A stretch of DNA of 64,000 bases from Chryseobacterium gilvum (GCF_025628965.1 NZ_JAOTEN010000001.1:930001-994000); one strand, 5' to 3'; counted from the first letter of the stretch, positions 17,997-26,869 are shown. Notes: a model not told the origin generated them from the sequence alone. Made by a program: numbers and translations.

Positions 17997-19077
17997 TGCC
18001 AAACGTTTTTTTCATAATGCTTCCGGACTTGGAAACTATTCGAGGGATTTGGTAAGAATTCTCGTTGAATATTTTCCGGAAAATGAATATATTTTACTGA
18101 ATAAAAATAAGTCCGAAAGAGGAAACTCGATCTTGGAAAATTCCCAGGTTTATTTTATTGAAACTTCAAAAGGAAAATTTTCCCGACAGTTTACAATGGG
18201 GAAGGATGCCCAGAGAGAAAATGTGGATATTTTCCACGGATTATCGGGTGAATTACCCTTAAAATGGAGTACAGGCTCAATTAAAAAAGTAGTTACGATC
18301 CATGATCTTATTTTTTTGAGGTTTCCGCAGTATTATTCTTTTTTTGACCGAAAGATACATTTCTGGAAATTTAAAAAAGCCGCACAAACTGCCGATAAAA
18401 TTATTGCTATTTCTGAGCAGACGAAAAAAGATATTACACATTACTTAAAAATTCCTGAAAATAAAATCGAAGTCATTTATCAGGGCTGTCATCATGCTTT
18501 CAAAGAAGAGCAGACCGCCGATTTTATTCAGAAAACAAAAGAAAAGTTTAATCTTCCTGACAGATTTATTTTAAATGTAGGAACCGTCGAAGAAAGAAAA
18601 AATCTTTTAAATATTGTAAAAGCGATTGACAAAACTGAAATTCCTTTAGTCGTTGTCGGCCGAAAAACAAAATATTTCGCCAAAATAGAGCAATACATCA
18701 GGAATAATAAATTAGAAAAACAGATTCACTTTCTGGAGGGAGTTTCGATGGATGAATTAGCCGTTATTTATAAACTGGCCGATATCTTTGTCTATCCAAG
18801 TTTTTTTGAAGGTTTTGGAATCCCGGTGATTGAAGCTTTATTTTCAAAAACGGTTGCGGTTACAAGCAATACAAGCTGTCTACCGGAAGCCGGCGGAAAA
18901 GATTCGGTATACATTGATCCGCAAAATCATCTGGATATACGGTCAAAAATAAAATATCTCTGGGAAAATGAAGCGGAAAGAAAAAGACGTGCTGAAAAAG
19001 GTTTTTCATTTGTTCAAAAATTCAATGATGAGCCCATTGCTCAGCAGCTGATGAATTTTTATGAAAGTTTACTATAG
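17980..19077 (+). CDS. GT-B glycosyltransferase (GT4-like)
   Basis: This 365-residue family 4-like glycosyltransferase has an N-terminal Gly-rich loop (SGLGNYSRDLVRIL) and a C-terminal nucleotide-sugar site. The C-terminal half shows FILNVGTVEERKN and the donor-binding E-x-x-x-x-x-x-E motif (FEGFGIPVIEAL). It shares 17 bp with the preceding glycosyltransferase and probably acts in the same surface-polysaccharide step series. A bidirectional terminator follows. Confidence 0.9.
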   Translation: MKIAFDAKRFFHNASGLGNYSRDLVRILVEYFPENEYILLNKNKSERGNSILENSQVYFIETSKGKFSRQFTMGKDAQRENVDIFHGLSGELPLKWSTGSIKKVVTIHDLIFLRFPQYYSFFDRKIHFWKFKKAAQTADKIIAISEQTKKDITHYLKIPENKIEVIYQGCHHAFKEEQTADFIQKTKEKFNLPDRFILNVGTVEERKNLLNIVKAIDKTEIPLVVVGRKTKYFAKIEQYIRNNKLEKQIHFLEGVSMDELAVIYKLADIFVYPSFFEGFGIPVIEALFSKTVAVTSNTSCLPEAGGKDSVYIDPQNHLDIRSKIKYLWENEAERKRRAEKGFSFVQKFNDEPIAQQLMNFYESLL

Positions 19078-19096
19078 AAATAGAAAATAAGAGATT

Positions 19097-19129
19097 AAAA
19101 AAAGCCCTGTATTTTACAGGGCTTTTTTT
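19097..19129. terminator. Bidirectional terminator between convergent genes
   Basis: A 14-bp perfect stem AAAAAAAGCCCTGT/ACAGGGCTTTTTTT has a 5-base loop, with A-tract and T-tract arms on the two sides. It overlaps the stop codon of the M28 peptidase gene at 19128. Confidence 0.9.
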
Positions 19130-20297
19130 ATTTCTTTATCATAATCTTCCGTACTGCGGTTTGATCGCTCGATTTTAAAATAGCAAGATAAGCTCCGTTT
19201 TCAAGACTGCTGGTATTGATAATGGTTTTATTGGTTTCTTTAATCAGGCTTCTTCCTGATAAATCAGTAATCTCAAAACTAAAATTGGCAATTTCCTTCG
19301 GTAACTCAATATGCAGTACATCTTTTGCAGGATTAGGATATATCTGTACAGACTCCAGTTTATGCAATGCGTTTTCCTCAACTCCTAAAAGCGAAGTCGA
19401 TGCCACTGCAAAATGCTGAAGTGCGCCTACTGCTGCTTTTCCTACATTATAAACGTATACAGGGTCTACATTCGCAAAAGTATCATTTACGGTATGCTCA
19501 TTATTACTTCTGATGTATTCATAAAAACCTGTAATAACTTCTCCTTTATCCTCAAAAGGAATATAATCAGATGCATACGCAGGATCTATATCGGTCTGAA
19601 GAGGTGAATAAAGGGTCGTGCAAGTCGCCAGTTCCTGAGTAACAGCTTGTGAAGCGGCATTGTTACTTAGTGGAGTACTTTGATCTTCATCACAATAAAT
19701 GGTGTCATTGTTATTACCTATTTTCCCTCCAACCTGATCAATATTAAAAACCAGTTTAATATCCAGTTGTCTTACATTACTTTGGTAAGCTATGGTATTT
19801 ACATAATGCGTACTTCCGTATAAGCCTTGTTCTTCTCCGGAAAAATGGATGAATTTGATAGAATATTCCGTAGGAACATCTTTCAGAATTCTTGCGGCTT
19901 CCAGAATAATCGAAGTTCCGCTCCCATTATCACTTACTCCCGGACCTACGATACTGTCAAAGTGTCCGCAGATAATCACATATTTATTGGGATATAATGT
20001 ACCGGTTTTGGTAACAATCAGGTTTTTTGAATTTGAACTTCCTACCGTGAAAGGATCTTCTACCATCTGGCTTACAGAATATCCGTAAGAGAGATATTTA
20101 TTTTTTATCCAGGTTAGAGCATTGGCATTGGCAACAGAACCTGTAGTTTTAACGCCGAGATTACCAAAAGCCTGTAAATTGGCAGTAATATCTGTTTGAG
20201 AAACCTGGTTGGCTCTGTTTTGATATGCCTGAATAAAGCTTTGAGCCTGTGCATTGAGTGCTACTAAAGAAAGAAGAAGAATGATCGTTTTTTTCAC
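19128..20297 (-). CDS. Secreted M28 metallopeptidase with T9SS sorting tail
   Basis: The 389-residue protein has an N-terminal signal peptide (to about residue 19, ALNAQAQ). The M28 aminopeptidase domain has zinc ligands and catalytic residues visible as His112 (GHFDS), Asp123 (SDNGSG), Glu155-Glu156 (GEEQG), Asp187 (NIDQVGG) and His268 (NNEHTV). The last about 75 residues form a type A T9SS sorting domain (QIYPNPAKDVLHI ... KIMIKK). It is therefore secreted or surface-attached and releases amino acids from peptides. A promoter element lies at 20335-20342. Confidence 0.92.
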   Translation of the reverse strand: MKKTIILLLSLVALNAQAQSFIQAYQNRANQVSQTDITANLQAFGNLGVKTTGSVANANALTWIKNKYLSYGYSVSQMVEDPFTVGSSNSKNLIVTKTGTLYPNKYVIICGHFDSIVGPGVSDNGSGTSIILEAARILKDVPTEYSIKFIHFSGEEQGLYGSTHYVNTIAYQSNVRQLDIKLVFNIDQVGGKIGNNNDTIYCDEDQSTPLSNNAASQAVTQELATCTTLYSPLQTDIDPAYASDYIPFEDKGEVITGFYEYIRSNNEHTVNDTFANVDPVYVYNVGKAAVGALQHFAVASTSLLGVEENALHKLESVQIYPNPAKDVLHIELPKEIANFSFEITDLSGRSLIKETNKTIINTSSLENGAYLAILKSSDQTAVRKIMIKK

Positions 20298-20334
20298 TTT
20301 TTATTTAAATTTTATTTACATAATTAATGTGCAG

Positions 20335-20342
20335 CAAATGTA
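20335..20342 (-). promoter_or_regulatory. -7 element of the M28 peptidase gene
   Basis: TACATTTG on the minus strand. A TTG at 20365-20363 lies 20 bp upstream, inside the rplT terminator. Confidence 0.5.
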
Positions 20343-20345
20343 GAT

Positions 20346-20380
20346 AATAAAAAAATCCCAAGCAAAAAAACTCGGGATTT
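20346..20380 (-). terminator. Terminator of the rpmI-rplT unit
   Basis: On the minus strand AATCCCGAG (20379-20371) pairs with CTTGGGATT (20362-20354), with one G-U pair. A run of T follows. Confidence 0.75.
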
Positions 20381-20407
20381 ATTATATTGATAACAAAAAA
20401 ATTTACA

Positions 20408-20752
20408 TTATTTTACTTGATCTACAACAGCTTTAAAAGCTTCAGGATAGTTCATCGCTAAATCAGCTAAAACTTTTCTGTTAAGCTCAATGTTGTTCTT
20501 TTTAAGAGCTCCCATAAACTGAGAGTAAGACATTCCGTGCTCTCTGGCTCCTGCATTGATACGCATGATCCAAAGTGATCTGAAGTTTCTCTTTTTCTCT
20601 TTTCTTCCACGGTAAGCATATTGCATTGCTTTTTGTACCGCGTTTTTAGCAACAGTCCAAACGTTTTTTCTTCTACCGAAAAAACCTTTAGCTTGCTTCA
20701 TTAATTTTTTTCTGCGAGCTCTAGAAGCTACGGCATTTACTGATCTTGGCAT
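20408..20752 (-). CDS. rplT: 50S ribosomal protein L20
   Basis: The 114-residue protein has the standard L20 sequence: a basic N-terminal helix ([28 protein letters not shown], residues 1-28) and a globular C-terminal domain ([19 protein letters not shown]). It binds 23S rRNA early in 50S assembly. It lies 116 bp downstream of rpmI and ends at a terminator. In other bacteria L20 represses its own operon through an mRNA leader. Confidence 0.97.
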   Translation of the reverse strand: MPRSVNAVASRARRKKLMKQAKGFFGRRKNVWTVAKNAVQKAMQYAYRGRKEKKRNFRSLWIMRINAGAREHGMSYSQFMGALKKNNIELNRKVLADLAMNYPEAFKAVVDQVK

Positions 20753-20868
20753 AATTTAATTGTTTTTTTGAAATGTGCGGCAACCTTTTTCATTGCACTT
20801 AGCTGCACCATTTCAGGGTTAAAATTTTGAATTGTTATTCTTATAAACCGAATATTGGATTATAAAAA

Positions 20869-21066
20869 CTACTTAATGGCTAATTGACGTTTAACACTTT
20901 TTTCGTCCACCTTAGCAACATAAGAAGTCGTAGTAAGATTTCTCTTTTGCTTCGTTTCCTTTTTTGTTAAGATGTGACTTTTATAAGCATTTTTTCTTTT
21001 GATCTTACCAGAACCGGTAAGAGCAAAACGCTTTTTAGCACCTGATTTCGTTTTTAATTTTGGCAT
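20869..21066 (-). CDS. rpmI: 50S ribosomal protein L35
   Basis: The 65-residue L35 has the usual start [21 protein letters not shown] and a basic Lys-rich body. It has a candidate -7 promoter element (21137-21144) and a leader hairpin (21109-21125), so it is transcribed separately from infC. That differs from the usual infC-rpmI-rplT operon because an alpha/beta hydrolase gene sits between them. Confidence 0.97.
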   Translation of the reverse strand: MPKLKTKSGAKKRFALTGSGKIKRKNAYKSHILTKKETKQKRNLTTTSYVAKVDEKSVKRQLAIK

Positions 21067-21108
21067 GTTTTGCTTTTTTATGTATTTGTTATCAATATCT
21101 TGTTCAGA

Positions 21109-21125
21109 TCCTGAGCTGCTCAGGA
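21109..21125 (-). promoter_or_regulatory. Leader hairpin of rpmI-rplT mRNA
   Basis: The 17-base dyad TCCTGAGC-A-GCTCAGGA on the minus strand lies between the predicted transcription start (about 21130) and the rpmI start (21066). Without a T-run it is not a terminator. It could be an L20-type autoregulatory site or simply an mRNA-stabilising stem. Confidence 0.45.
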
Positions 21126-21136
21126 ATAATAGTGTG

Positions 21137-21144
21137 CAAAATTA
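21137..21144 (-). promoter_or_regulatory. -7 element before rpmI
   Basis: TAATTTTG on the minus strand matches TAnnTTTG. The rpmI ATG is about 70 bases downstream. Confidence 0.5.
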
Positions 21145-21204
21145 CACAAAATATATGAGATGTGAAAGGAAAATATATTCTTATCAATTCAAAGGTTAAT
21201 CCAT

Positions 21205-21232
21205 AAAAAAACTGCAGGAAATTGCCTGCAGT
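21205..21232 (-). terminator. Terminator of the alpha/beta hydrolase gene
   Basis: On the minus strand ACTGCAGG and CCTGCAGT pair (8 bp, 6-base loop), followed by six T. Confidence 0.85.
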
Positions 21233-21251
21233 AATGTTTATGTTTAAATAC

Positions 21252-22073
21252 TTAAGATTTAAAAAATTCCAAAAGATCTTTATTGATCGTCTCCGCTTCA
21301 GTGGTTGGCATTCCGTGAGGGAAACCGGGATAAGTGATCAATTTTCCGTTTTTAACCAATTTGGCGGCAACCACTCCGGTAATTTCATAAGGAACAATCT
21401 GATCATCTTCACCATGCATCACTAAAACAGGCACATCTGTATTTTTTAAATCTTCAGTAAAATCTGTTTCCGAAAAAGCTTTAATGCACTCATAATGTGC
21501 ATTGATGGCACCCATCATTCCTTGTCTCCACCAGTTTCTGCGAATTCCCTCAGATTCCTTGGCGCCTTCTCTGTTGTAACCGTAAAATGCAGATGAAAAA
21601 TCTACAAAATACTGCGGTCTTTGTGTTGCAGTATAATGACGGATTTCGTCAAAGACAGACAACGGAACTCCATTCGGATTATGATCGGTTTTCACCATAA
21701 TCGGTGTTACCGCGCTTATTAATACTGCTTTTGAAGCTCTTCCTTTACTATGTTGTGCAACGTATCTGATTACTTCACCACCTCCGGTAGAATGACCTAC
21801 GTGAATAACATCTTTCAGATCTAAAGCGGTTACCAATTCTGCAACGTCTGAAGCATAGGTATCCATATTGTGACCTTCTGCAGTCTGGGAAGATCTTCCG
21901 TGGCCTCTTCTGTCATGGGCAATCACCCGGAAACCCTGCTGTGAGAAGAATATCATTTGTGCATCCCAGTCATCGCTGGACAAGGGCCATCCGTGGTGAA
22001 AAAATATGGGTTGACCTTTTCCCCAGTCTTTGTAATAAATTTCGGTTCCGTCTTTTAAAGTAAGTGTACTCAT
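21252..22073 (-). CDS. Alpha/beta hydrolase (haloperoxidase/esterase type)
   Basis: The 273-residue alpha/beta hydrolase resembles cofactor-free haloperoxidases and aryl esterases. The oxyanion-hole region is HHGWPLSSDDW, the nucleophile Ser95 lies in GHSTGGG, the acid is Asp223 or Asp224 in HGEDDQIVP, and His253 lies in GFPHGMP. The natural substrate is unknown. It has its own promoter (-7 element 22129-22136) and terminator (21205-21232) and sits as an independent unit between infC and rpmI, so it interrupts a conserved ribosomal operon. Confidence 0.9.
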   Translation of the reverse strand: MSTLTLKDGTEIYYKDWGKGQPIFFHHGWPLSSDDWDAQMIFFSQQGFRVIAHDRRGHGRSSQTAEGHNMDTYASDVAELVTALDLKDVIHVGHSTGGGEVIRYVAQHSKGRASKAVLISAVTPIMVKTDHNPNGVPLSVFDEIRHYTATQRPQYFVDFSSAFYGYNREGAKESEGIRRNWWRQGMMGAINAHYECIKAFSETDFTEDLKNTDVPVLVMHGEDDQIVPYEITGVVAAKLVKNGKLITYPGFPHGMPTTEAETINKDLLEFFKS

Positions 22074-22128
22074 AGTTTTTTATTTGTTTTAATAATTTAA
22101 TTAAATAAGCAATTCCTTATTCTTATAA

Positions 22129-22136
22129 CAAAAGTA
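22129..22136 (-). promoter_or_regulatory. -7 element of the alpha/beta hydrolase gene
   Basis: TACTTTTG on the minus strand, 55 bases upstream of the ATG at 22073. Confidence 0.5.
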
Positions 22137-22192
22137 GTATATAAGTATATTCAAAATCTTACCTTATGATAAATTTATAATTATTTAATAAT

Positions 22193-22222
22193 AAAAAAAA
22201 CCTCAAAAATACTTTTGAGGTT
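22193..22222 (-). terminator. Terminator of infC
   Basis: On the minus strand AACCTCAAAA (22222-22213) pairs with TTTTGAGGTT (22208-22199), followed by a T-run. Confidence 0.8.
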
Positions 22223-22256
22223 TGTATAGTCTAATCCAAATAGGATTTTTATCGAA

Positions 22257-22817
22257 TTATTTAGCTGGTTTTTTAGGACTCATCATCATAATCATTCTTT
22301 TGCCTTCCAGTTTAGGAAGCTGATCTACCTTTCCTACATGTTCCAGTTCCTGAGCCAGTTTCAAAAGTAAAATTTCACCCTGATCTTTAAAGATAATAGA
22401 ACGTCCTTTAAAAAATACGTAAGTTTTCAATTTCGAGCCTTCTTCCAAGAACTTTTCGGCATGCTTCTTTTTAAAGTCATAATCATGTTCATCAGTTTGA
22501 GGTCCGAAACGGATCTCTTTAACCACTACTTTGATCTGTTTTGCTTTAAGTTCTTTTGTTTTTTTCTTTTGCTCGTATAAAAACTTTTTGTAGTCTAATA
22601 TTCTTGCAATGAATGGTTCAGCTTTATCTGAAATTACTACCAAGTCTAGTTCCTGTTCTTTGGCAATTTGTCTTGCCTTGTCAATAGGAAAAATTCCCGG
22701 TTCTACGTTATCGCCTACTAAACGAAGTTCCCGTACACGGATCTTGTCGTTTATCATATGTAAGTCCTCCTGAGGTGGACGTCTTTGTGGGCCTCTGTTG
22801 TTAAATCGTTGTGCTAT
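22257..22817 (-). CDS. infC: Translation initiation factor IF-3, probable AUA start
   Basis: IF-3 binds the 30S subunit and checks start codons. The N-domain ([20 protein letters not shown]) and C-domain ([29 protein letters not shown]) are normal. The first standard start is ATG 22757 (166 aa), which removes the usual N-terminal leader. In frame upstream, with no stop until 22832-22830, are 20 codons giving [20 protein letters not shown], a basic Arg/Pro-rich leader of the kind flavobacterial IF-3 carries. Among the upstream codons only ATA (22817-22815) is a plausible start, because ATG, GTG and TTG are absent. IF-3 from E. coli starts at AUU and is autoregulated through it. An AGGAGG lies 8 bases before ATG 22757, so initiation there remains possible. 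Confidence 0.93.
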   Translation of the reverse strand: MAQRFNNRGPQRRPPQEDLHMINDKIRVRELRLVGDNVEPGIFPIDKARQIAKEQELDLVVISDKAEPFIARILDYKKFLYEQKKKTKELKAKQIKVVVKEIRFGPQTDEHDYDFKKKHAEKFLEEGSKLKTYVFFKGRSIIFKDQGEILLLKLAQELEHVGKVDQLPKLEGKRMIMMMSPKKPAK

Positions 22818-22921
22818 TGTATTATAATTTTATTGGTTAATAACTATTTAATGTAAAAAACTAAAATCATAAAAGCTATAATCAAATAATCCTTATATTT
22901 TAGATTTTAGAATCTTATTTT

Positions 22922-24841
22922 CTATATTTTTGAAGCTTCTTTGAAATAGGAAACAAAATCTTCCATATTCATCACTCCAAGATCTCCTTCTCCTCTTCTG
23001 CGTACAGAAATTGTGCCATCCCGCTCTTCATTTTCTCCTACAACCAGCATGAATGGTATCTTTTTTAATTCTGCATCCCGGATTTTTTTACCCGTTTTTT
23101 CATTTCTGTCATCTATTAATCCGCTAATATCGTGATTTTCTAAAAATTGTGAAACTTTTTTAGCATAATCTACATATTTTTCGCTGATCGGCAATATGGT
23201 AAACTGATCAGGACTTAGCCATAATGGGAAATCTCCTGCAGTATTTTCTAATAAGATAGCAATAAAACGTTCCATAGAGCCAAACGGCGCTCTGTGAATC
23301 ATGATCGGTCTGTGCTTTTCATTATCGTTTCCGATGTAGGTAAGATCGAATCTTTCCGGCAAGTTATAGTCTACCTGAATGGTACCTAACTGCCATTTTC
23401 TTCCCAAAGCGTCCTTCACCATAAAGTCTAATTTAGGCCCATAGAAAGCAGCCTCTCCATATTCTGTGATCGTATTCAATCCTTTTTCTTTGGCAGCGGT
23501 AACGATTGCGTTTTCAGCTTTTTCCCAATTCTCATCAGAACCGATATATTTTTCTTTATTTTCAGGATCTCTTAACGAAATCTGAGCGGTAAAATCTGCA
23601 AAACCTAATGAACCAAATACGTAAAGAACAAGGTCAATGGTTTTTTTAAACTCATCCATCAGCTGATCCGGAGTACAGAAAAGGTGGGCGTCATCCTGAG
23701 TAAACCCGCGAACTCTTGTCAAGCCATGAAGCTCTCCCGATTGCTCATATCTGTAAACAGTTCCGAATTCTGCATATCGTTTCGGCAAATCTCTATAACT
23801 CCATTGTGACGTTTTATAAATTTCGCAGTGATGAGGGCAATTCATCGGTTTCAGCATGAATTCTTCCCCTTCATTTGGGGTTTTAATCGGCTGGAAACTG
23901 TCTGCACCGTATTTATCCCAGTGCCCTGAAGTTACATATAATTCTTTAGCACCGATATGGGGCGTCATTACAAATTCATATCCGCCTTTTTTCTGTGCAG
24001 CGGTAAGGAAATTTTCAAGTTTTTTTCTTAAAGCAGTCCCTTTTGGCAGCCAAAGCGGTAAACCTGCACCTACTTTTTCAGAAAAAGCAAAAATCCCTAA
24101 TTCTTTTCCAAGTTTTCTGTGATCTCTTCTTTTGGCTTCTTCTAATCTTTCCAGATACTCTGTAAGCTCTTTTTGTTTTGGGAAAGAAATACCATACACT
24201 CTCGTAAGTTGGGGATTATTTTCATTTCCTCTCCAATATGCTCCTGCAGCATTTAAAATTTTAACGGCTTTTACAATTCCGGTATTGGGAATGTGGCCTC
24301 CACGGCAAAGATCTGTGAAATTATCATGTGTTACAAAAGTGATTTCTCCATCATTAAGATTTGAGATCAGCTCAACTTTGTAAGGATTATCGGCATATGT
24401 TTTTAATGCCTCTTCTTTAGAAACAGGATATAATGAGAATGTAGAAGCTTTTTTGGCATTCTCTAAAACTTTCTTTTCAATTTTTTCAAAATCTTTTTCG
24501 GATAAACTCTCATCGCCAAAATCTACATCATAATAAAATCCGCTTTCGATGGCCGGACCAATGGTAAGCTTAGCATTCGGATAAAATTCCAGAATAGCCT
24601 GTGCCAAAAGGTGTGCAGAAGAATGCCAGAAAGCTTTTTTTCCTAAATCATCATTCCATGTTAAAAGCTGTACCGTAGAATCTGTAGTAATAGGTGTGGT
24701 AATCTCGACTTGTGTGCCGTTTACAACTGCGGAAATGGTATTTCTAGCCAATCCTTCGCTTATAGATTTTGCCACATCTAAAGGAGTAACTTCTCCTTCA
24801 AATTCTTTGACGCTTTGGTCTGGAAGTGTAATTTTTATCAT
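22922..24841 (-). CDS. thrS: Threonyl-tRNA synthetase
   Basis: The 639-residue class II synthetase charges tRNA-Thr. The order is an N-terminal TGS domain (residues 1-60), an editing/SAD domain ([20 protein letters not shown]), the class II catalytic core with zinc-site Cys and His ([14 protein letters not shown]), motif 2 ([14 protein letters not shown]), and a C-terminal anticodon-binding domain. It lies 104 bp upstream of infC without an evident terminator between them, so the conserved thrS-infC linkage is kept. A -7 element lies at 24867-24874. Confidence 0.97.
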   Translation of the reverse strand: MIKITLPDQSVKEFEGEVTPLDVAKSISEGLARNTISAVVNGTQVEITTPITTDSTVQLLTWNDDLGKKAFWHSSAHLLAQAILEFYPNAKLTIGPAIESGFYYDVDFGDESLSEKDFEKIEKKVLENAKKASTFSLYPVSKEEALKTYADNPYKVELISNLNDGEITFVTHDNFTDLCRGGHIPNTGIVKAVKILNAAGAYWRGNENNPQLTRVYGISFPKQKELTEYLERLEEAKRRDHRKLGKELGIFAFSEKVGAGLPLWLPKGTALRKKLENFLTAAQKKGGYEFVMTPHIGAKELYVTSGHWDKYGADSFQPIKTPNEGEEFMLKPMNCPHHCEIYKTSQWSYRDLPKRYAEFGTVYRYEQSGELHGLTRVRGFTQDDAHLFCTPDQLMDEFKKTIDLVLYVFGSLGFADFTAQISLRDPENKEKYIGSDENWEKAENAIVTAAKEKGLNTITEYGEAAFYGPKLDFMVKDALGRKWQLGTIQVDYNLPERFDLTYIGNDNEKHRPIMIHRAPFGSMERFIAILLENTAGDFPLWLSPDQFTILPISEKYVDYAKKVSQFLENHDISGLIDDRNEKTGKKIRDAELKKIPFMLVVGENEERDGTISVRRRGEGDLGVMNMEDFVSYFKEASKI

Positions 24842-24866
24842 TGCTTTACTAAGAAATTTTAAGTTG

Positions 24867-24874
24867 CAAAAATA
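24867..24874 (-). promoter_or_regulatory. -7 element before thrS
   Basis: TATTTTTG on the minus strand, about 26 bases before the thrS ATG. Confidence 0.5.
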
Positions 24875-24986
24875 CGCATTTTTTATCTCTTTAAAAAATG
24901 GAATAGTGATTATTGCAGATAATTGCTTTTTATTTTTATATAAAATGTAATTGTAAAGGGTAAAGTCGAATTAATTACGTTTTAAT

Positions 24987-25017
24987 AAAAAAAAATACTA
25001 AGCTTTCACTTAGTATT
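24987..25017 (-). terminator. Terminator of the MazG-like to small-acidic-protein unit
   Basis: On the minus strand AATACTAAG (25017-25009) pairs with CTTAGTATT (25002-24994), followed by a T-run. It overlaps the stop of the 61-aa gene. Confidence 0.8.
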
Positions 25018-25191
25018 ATCTGTTTTTCCTGATTTATTTTCTTCCGAAGATTTTTTAACATCTTCTTTATTAATGTCCGGCGGATTTGATTTTTCAGAAG
25101 CTGCAGGAAGACCACGAAAATCTTCATTCTGCTTTTTGGTCTCTGCGGAATTGGCAGATTCTGTTTTTTTATTATCGTTGTTTTTGCTCAT
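25006..25191 (-). CDS. Small hydrophilic Lys/Asn-rich protein
   Basis: The 61-residue protein is almost entirely hydrophilic (Lys, Asn, Glu, Ser) with no signal or membrane segment, and is likely disordered (MSKNNDNKKTESANSAETKK). It follows the DUF4230 gene by 9 bp and its stop lies in the terminator stem, so it is the last gene of a four-gene unit. No function is recognised. Confidence 0.6.
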   Translation of the reverse strand: MSKNNDNKKTESANSAETKKQNEDFRGLPAASEKSNPPDINKEDVKKSSEENKSGKTDNTK

Positions 25192-25200
25192 AACAGAAAT

Positions 25201-25806
25201 TTATAGTTTTAGAATACCGAGTTCTCCGGTTTTATCTTCAATTTTATAGTTCAAAGCCTTTGCCAAAACGAAAATCGTATTCAGATTTTCCATTAATTGT
25301 TTACGTCCTTCATTTCTAAGCTTACTCTGGTCAATCGTTTTTACAGCAGTCTGTTTTGCTTTTTGAGTCACATTTTTAATGTCTTTTTCAGAGATTCTGT
25401 TAAAGAAAGAGTCGTCAAGAGACTGAATCTCAACACTGGGGGTAATTCTGATATCCGCATCAGGCAAATCTTTTATGATTAGTTTTTTATTAATGGAATC
25501 AACTTCCAGCTTCATTTTATTCAGATCATAAGAAACCTGCGCGTTGGTTTTGGTGTAGGTGATAATGCTGTTGCTGGAAACTTCATTTCCGAGCACTGTA
25601 TAAGCCATTTTTGTTTTCTGCATTGATGAAATATTCTGTTCCAGAACCACCATTTTATTCATTTTGGCAATCTGGTTGGTCAAAATATAATAATCAGACT
25701 GTTCTGTTTTCTCTGCAAGGTTAAAGCATGACCTGAAACTGAAGAACAAAACCAGCATGACGATTACGCCGGCTGCAAAAGATAGTATTACTCTTAAATT
25801 TTTCAA
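25201..25806 (-). CDS. DUF4230 domain protein, membrane-anchored
   Basis: The 201-residue protein has an N-terminal transmembrane segment (about residues 5-25, ILSFAAGVIVMLVLFFSF) followed by an extracytoplasmic DUF4230 domain (MVVLEQNISSMQKTKMAYTV; residues around YDLNKMKLEVDSINKKLIIK). The family is of unknown function and widespread in Bacteroidetes and Firmicutes. It is separated by 2 bp from the upstream thioredoxin-like gene, so co-translation is likely. Confidence 0.82.
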   Translation of the reverse strand: MKNLRVILSFAAGVIVMLVLFFSFRSCFNLAEKTEQSDYYILTNQIAKMNKMVVLEQNISSMQKTKMAYTVLGNEVSSNSIITYTKTNAQVSYDLNKMKLEVDSINKKLIIKDLPDADIRITPSVEIQSLDDSFFNRISEKDIKNVTQKAKQTAVKTIDQSKLRNEGRKQLMENLNTIFVLAKALNYKIEDKTGELGILKL

Positions 25807-25808
25807 AT

Positions 25809-26375
25809 TTATTTTTTAAATATTTCCTTGATGACCGAGCTGTCATTTTTCTTTAAAATTTCAACGAGGTCTCTCTCAACATATCCTGTTGAAGGCATTT
25901 CTATCATTCTTCCAATTTCCTTGCCATACTTTTCAACAATAATGGTAGGGACTTTCTGGACATTGTACCGTACTTCATCACCGGTAGGAGATTCTTTTTT
26001 TCGGTTAACTGCAATCATGGTCAATTTGCTGTCAGGAAATTTTACTTCTTCCAATATTTTCATCAATCTCGGAAAATCTCTGTGGCTGTCTTCGCACCAG
26101 GTTCCCAGAAAAACGATGATATTATAAGAATTTATTTTTTGTTTTCTTAGTTCGGCGATTGCTTTTTGATCTAAAACATATTCATCGTGTTCTTTTACGT
26201 ACCAGTCTGCATAGGGAGCTTTGATAAACTGATCTTTGGTCTGATGTCCTAAAAGCATTTTCCCGTCATTGGTAGTTTCCACTTCGCGGTTGACAATCAC
26301 TTTTTGTGCTTTGAATTGTTGGGCTATAAAAATCATTGCTGAAACAGCAATAATCCGGGTAATTAATTTTTTCAT
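25809..26375 (-). CDS. Secreted thioredoxin-fold protein
   Basis: The protein has about 188 residues. A signal peptide (MKKLITRIIAVSAMIFIAQQ) precedes a thioredoxin-like domain with active-site region FLGTWCEDSHRDFPRL. The motif is Cys-Glu-Asp-Ser rather than CxxC, so it lacks the second cysteine and is probably not a classical disulfide oxidase. The cis-Pro segment VQKVPTIIV is kept. ATG 26375 lies one base after the stop of the upstream gene and gives a clean signal peptide. An ATG at 26387 would add four residues and overlap the upstream gene. Confidence 0.82.
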   Translation of the reverse strand: MKKLITRIIAVSAMIFIAQQFKAQKVIVNREVETTNDGKMLLGHQTKDQFIKAPYADWYVKEHDEYVLDQKAIAELRKQKINSYNIIVFLGTWCEDSHRDFPRLMKILEEVKFPDSKLTMIAVNRKKESPTGDEVRYNVQKVPTIIVEKYGKEIGRMIEMPSTGYVERDLVEILKKNDSSVIKEIFKK

Positions 26376-26376
26376 C

Positions 26377-26844
26377 TTATTTTTCAATTATGGTTTTTAA
26401 ATCTGCGGGAGAATAATACTTGTTTTTCAATACTTTATGGTCTGCTTTTCGATATACATTGAATTTTTCACCGGATTTTTCATAAAAAGATTCAACGTCT
26501 TTTTCTTTGTAAAATTCTACGGTTTCTGTTGCCTGTTCTTCATTATCACAAGCTTTTGACATATTGGAACGCTGAACTTCGTTGAAGAGTTCTACAAACT
26601 TATGGCCAAGACCAAATTCGAGTACGGCACCGCTTAAAACATACTGCAGATCACAAAGCGCATCAGCAATTTCAATTAAATTTTTATCTTCAATGGCATG
26701 TTTCAGTTCGTTAAGCTCCTCCTGTAATAACTCAACCCTAAGATTGCATCTTTCCTGCGAAGGAATTTGTGGACTGTCTAAAATAGGGGCTTTAAAAGTG
26801 GTGTGGAATTCTGCTACTTGGTTCAGGCTGTCAATTTTATCCAT
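26377..26844 (-). CDS. MazG-like nucleoside triphosphate pyrophosphohydrolase family protein
   Basis: The 155-residue all-alpha NTP pyrophosphohydrolase family protein has metal-binding acidic motifs in two helices: E-E-L-x-E (LLQEELNELKHAIE) and E-x-x-D-x-x-x-D (IEIADALCDLQYVL). Members hydrolyse (d)NTPs or related nucleotides to monophosphates. The substrate here is unknown. It is the first gene of a four-gene unit, with a -7 promoter element at 26862-26869. Confidence 0.82.
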   Translation of the reverse strand: MDKIDSLNQVAEFHTTFKAPILDSPQIPSQERCNLRVELLQEELNELKHAIEDKNLIEIADALCDLQYVLSGAVLEFGLGHKFVELFNEVQRSNMSKACDNEEQATETVEFYKEKDVESFYEKSGEKFNVYRKADHKVLKNKYYSPADLKTIIEK

Positions 26845-26861
26845 GAATATTTATTTTAAAG

Positions 26862-26869
26862 CAAATATA
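26862..26869 (-). promoter_or_regulatory. -7 element before the MazG-like gene
   Basis: TATATTTG on the minus strand, 18 bases before the ATG. Confidence 0.5.
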
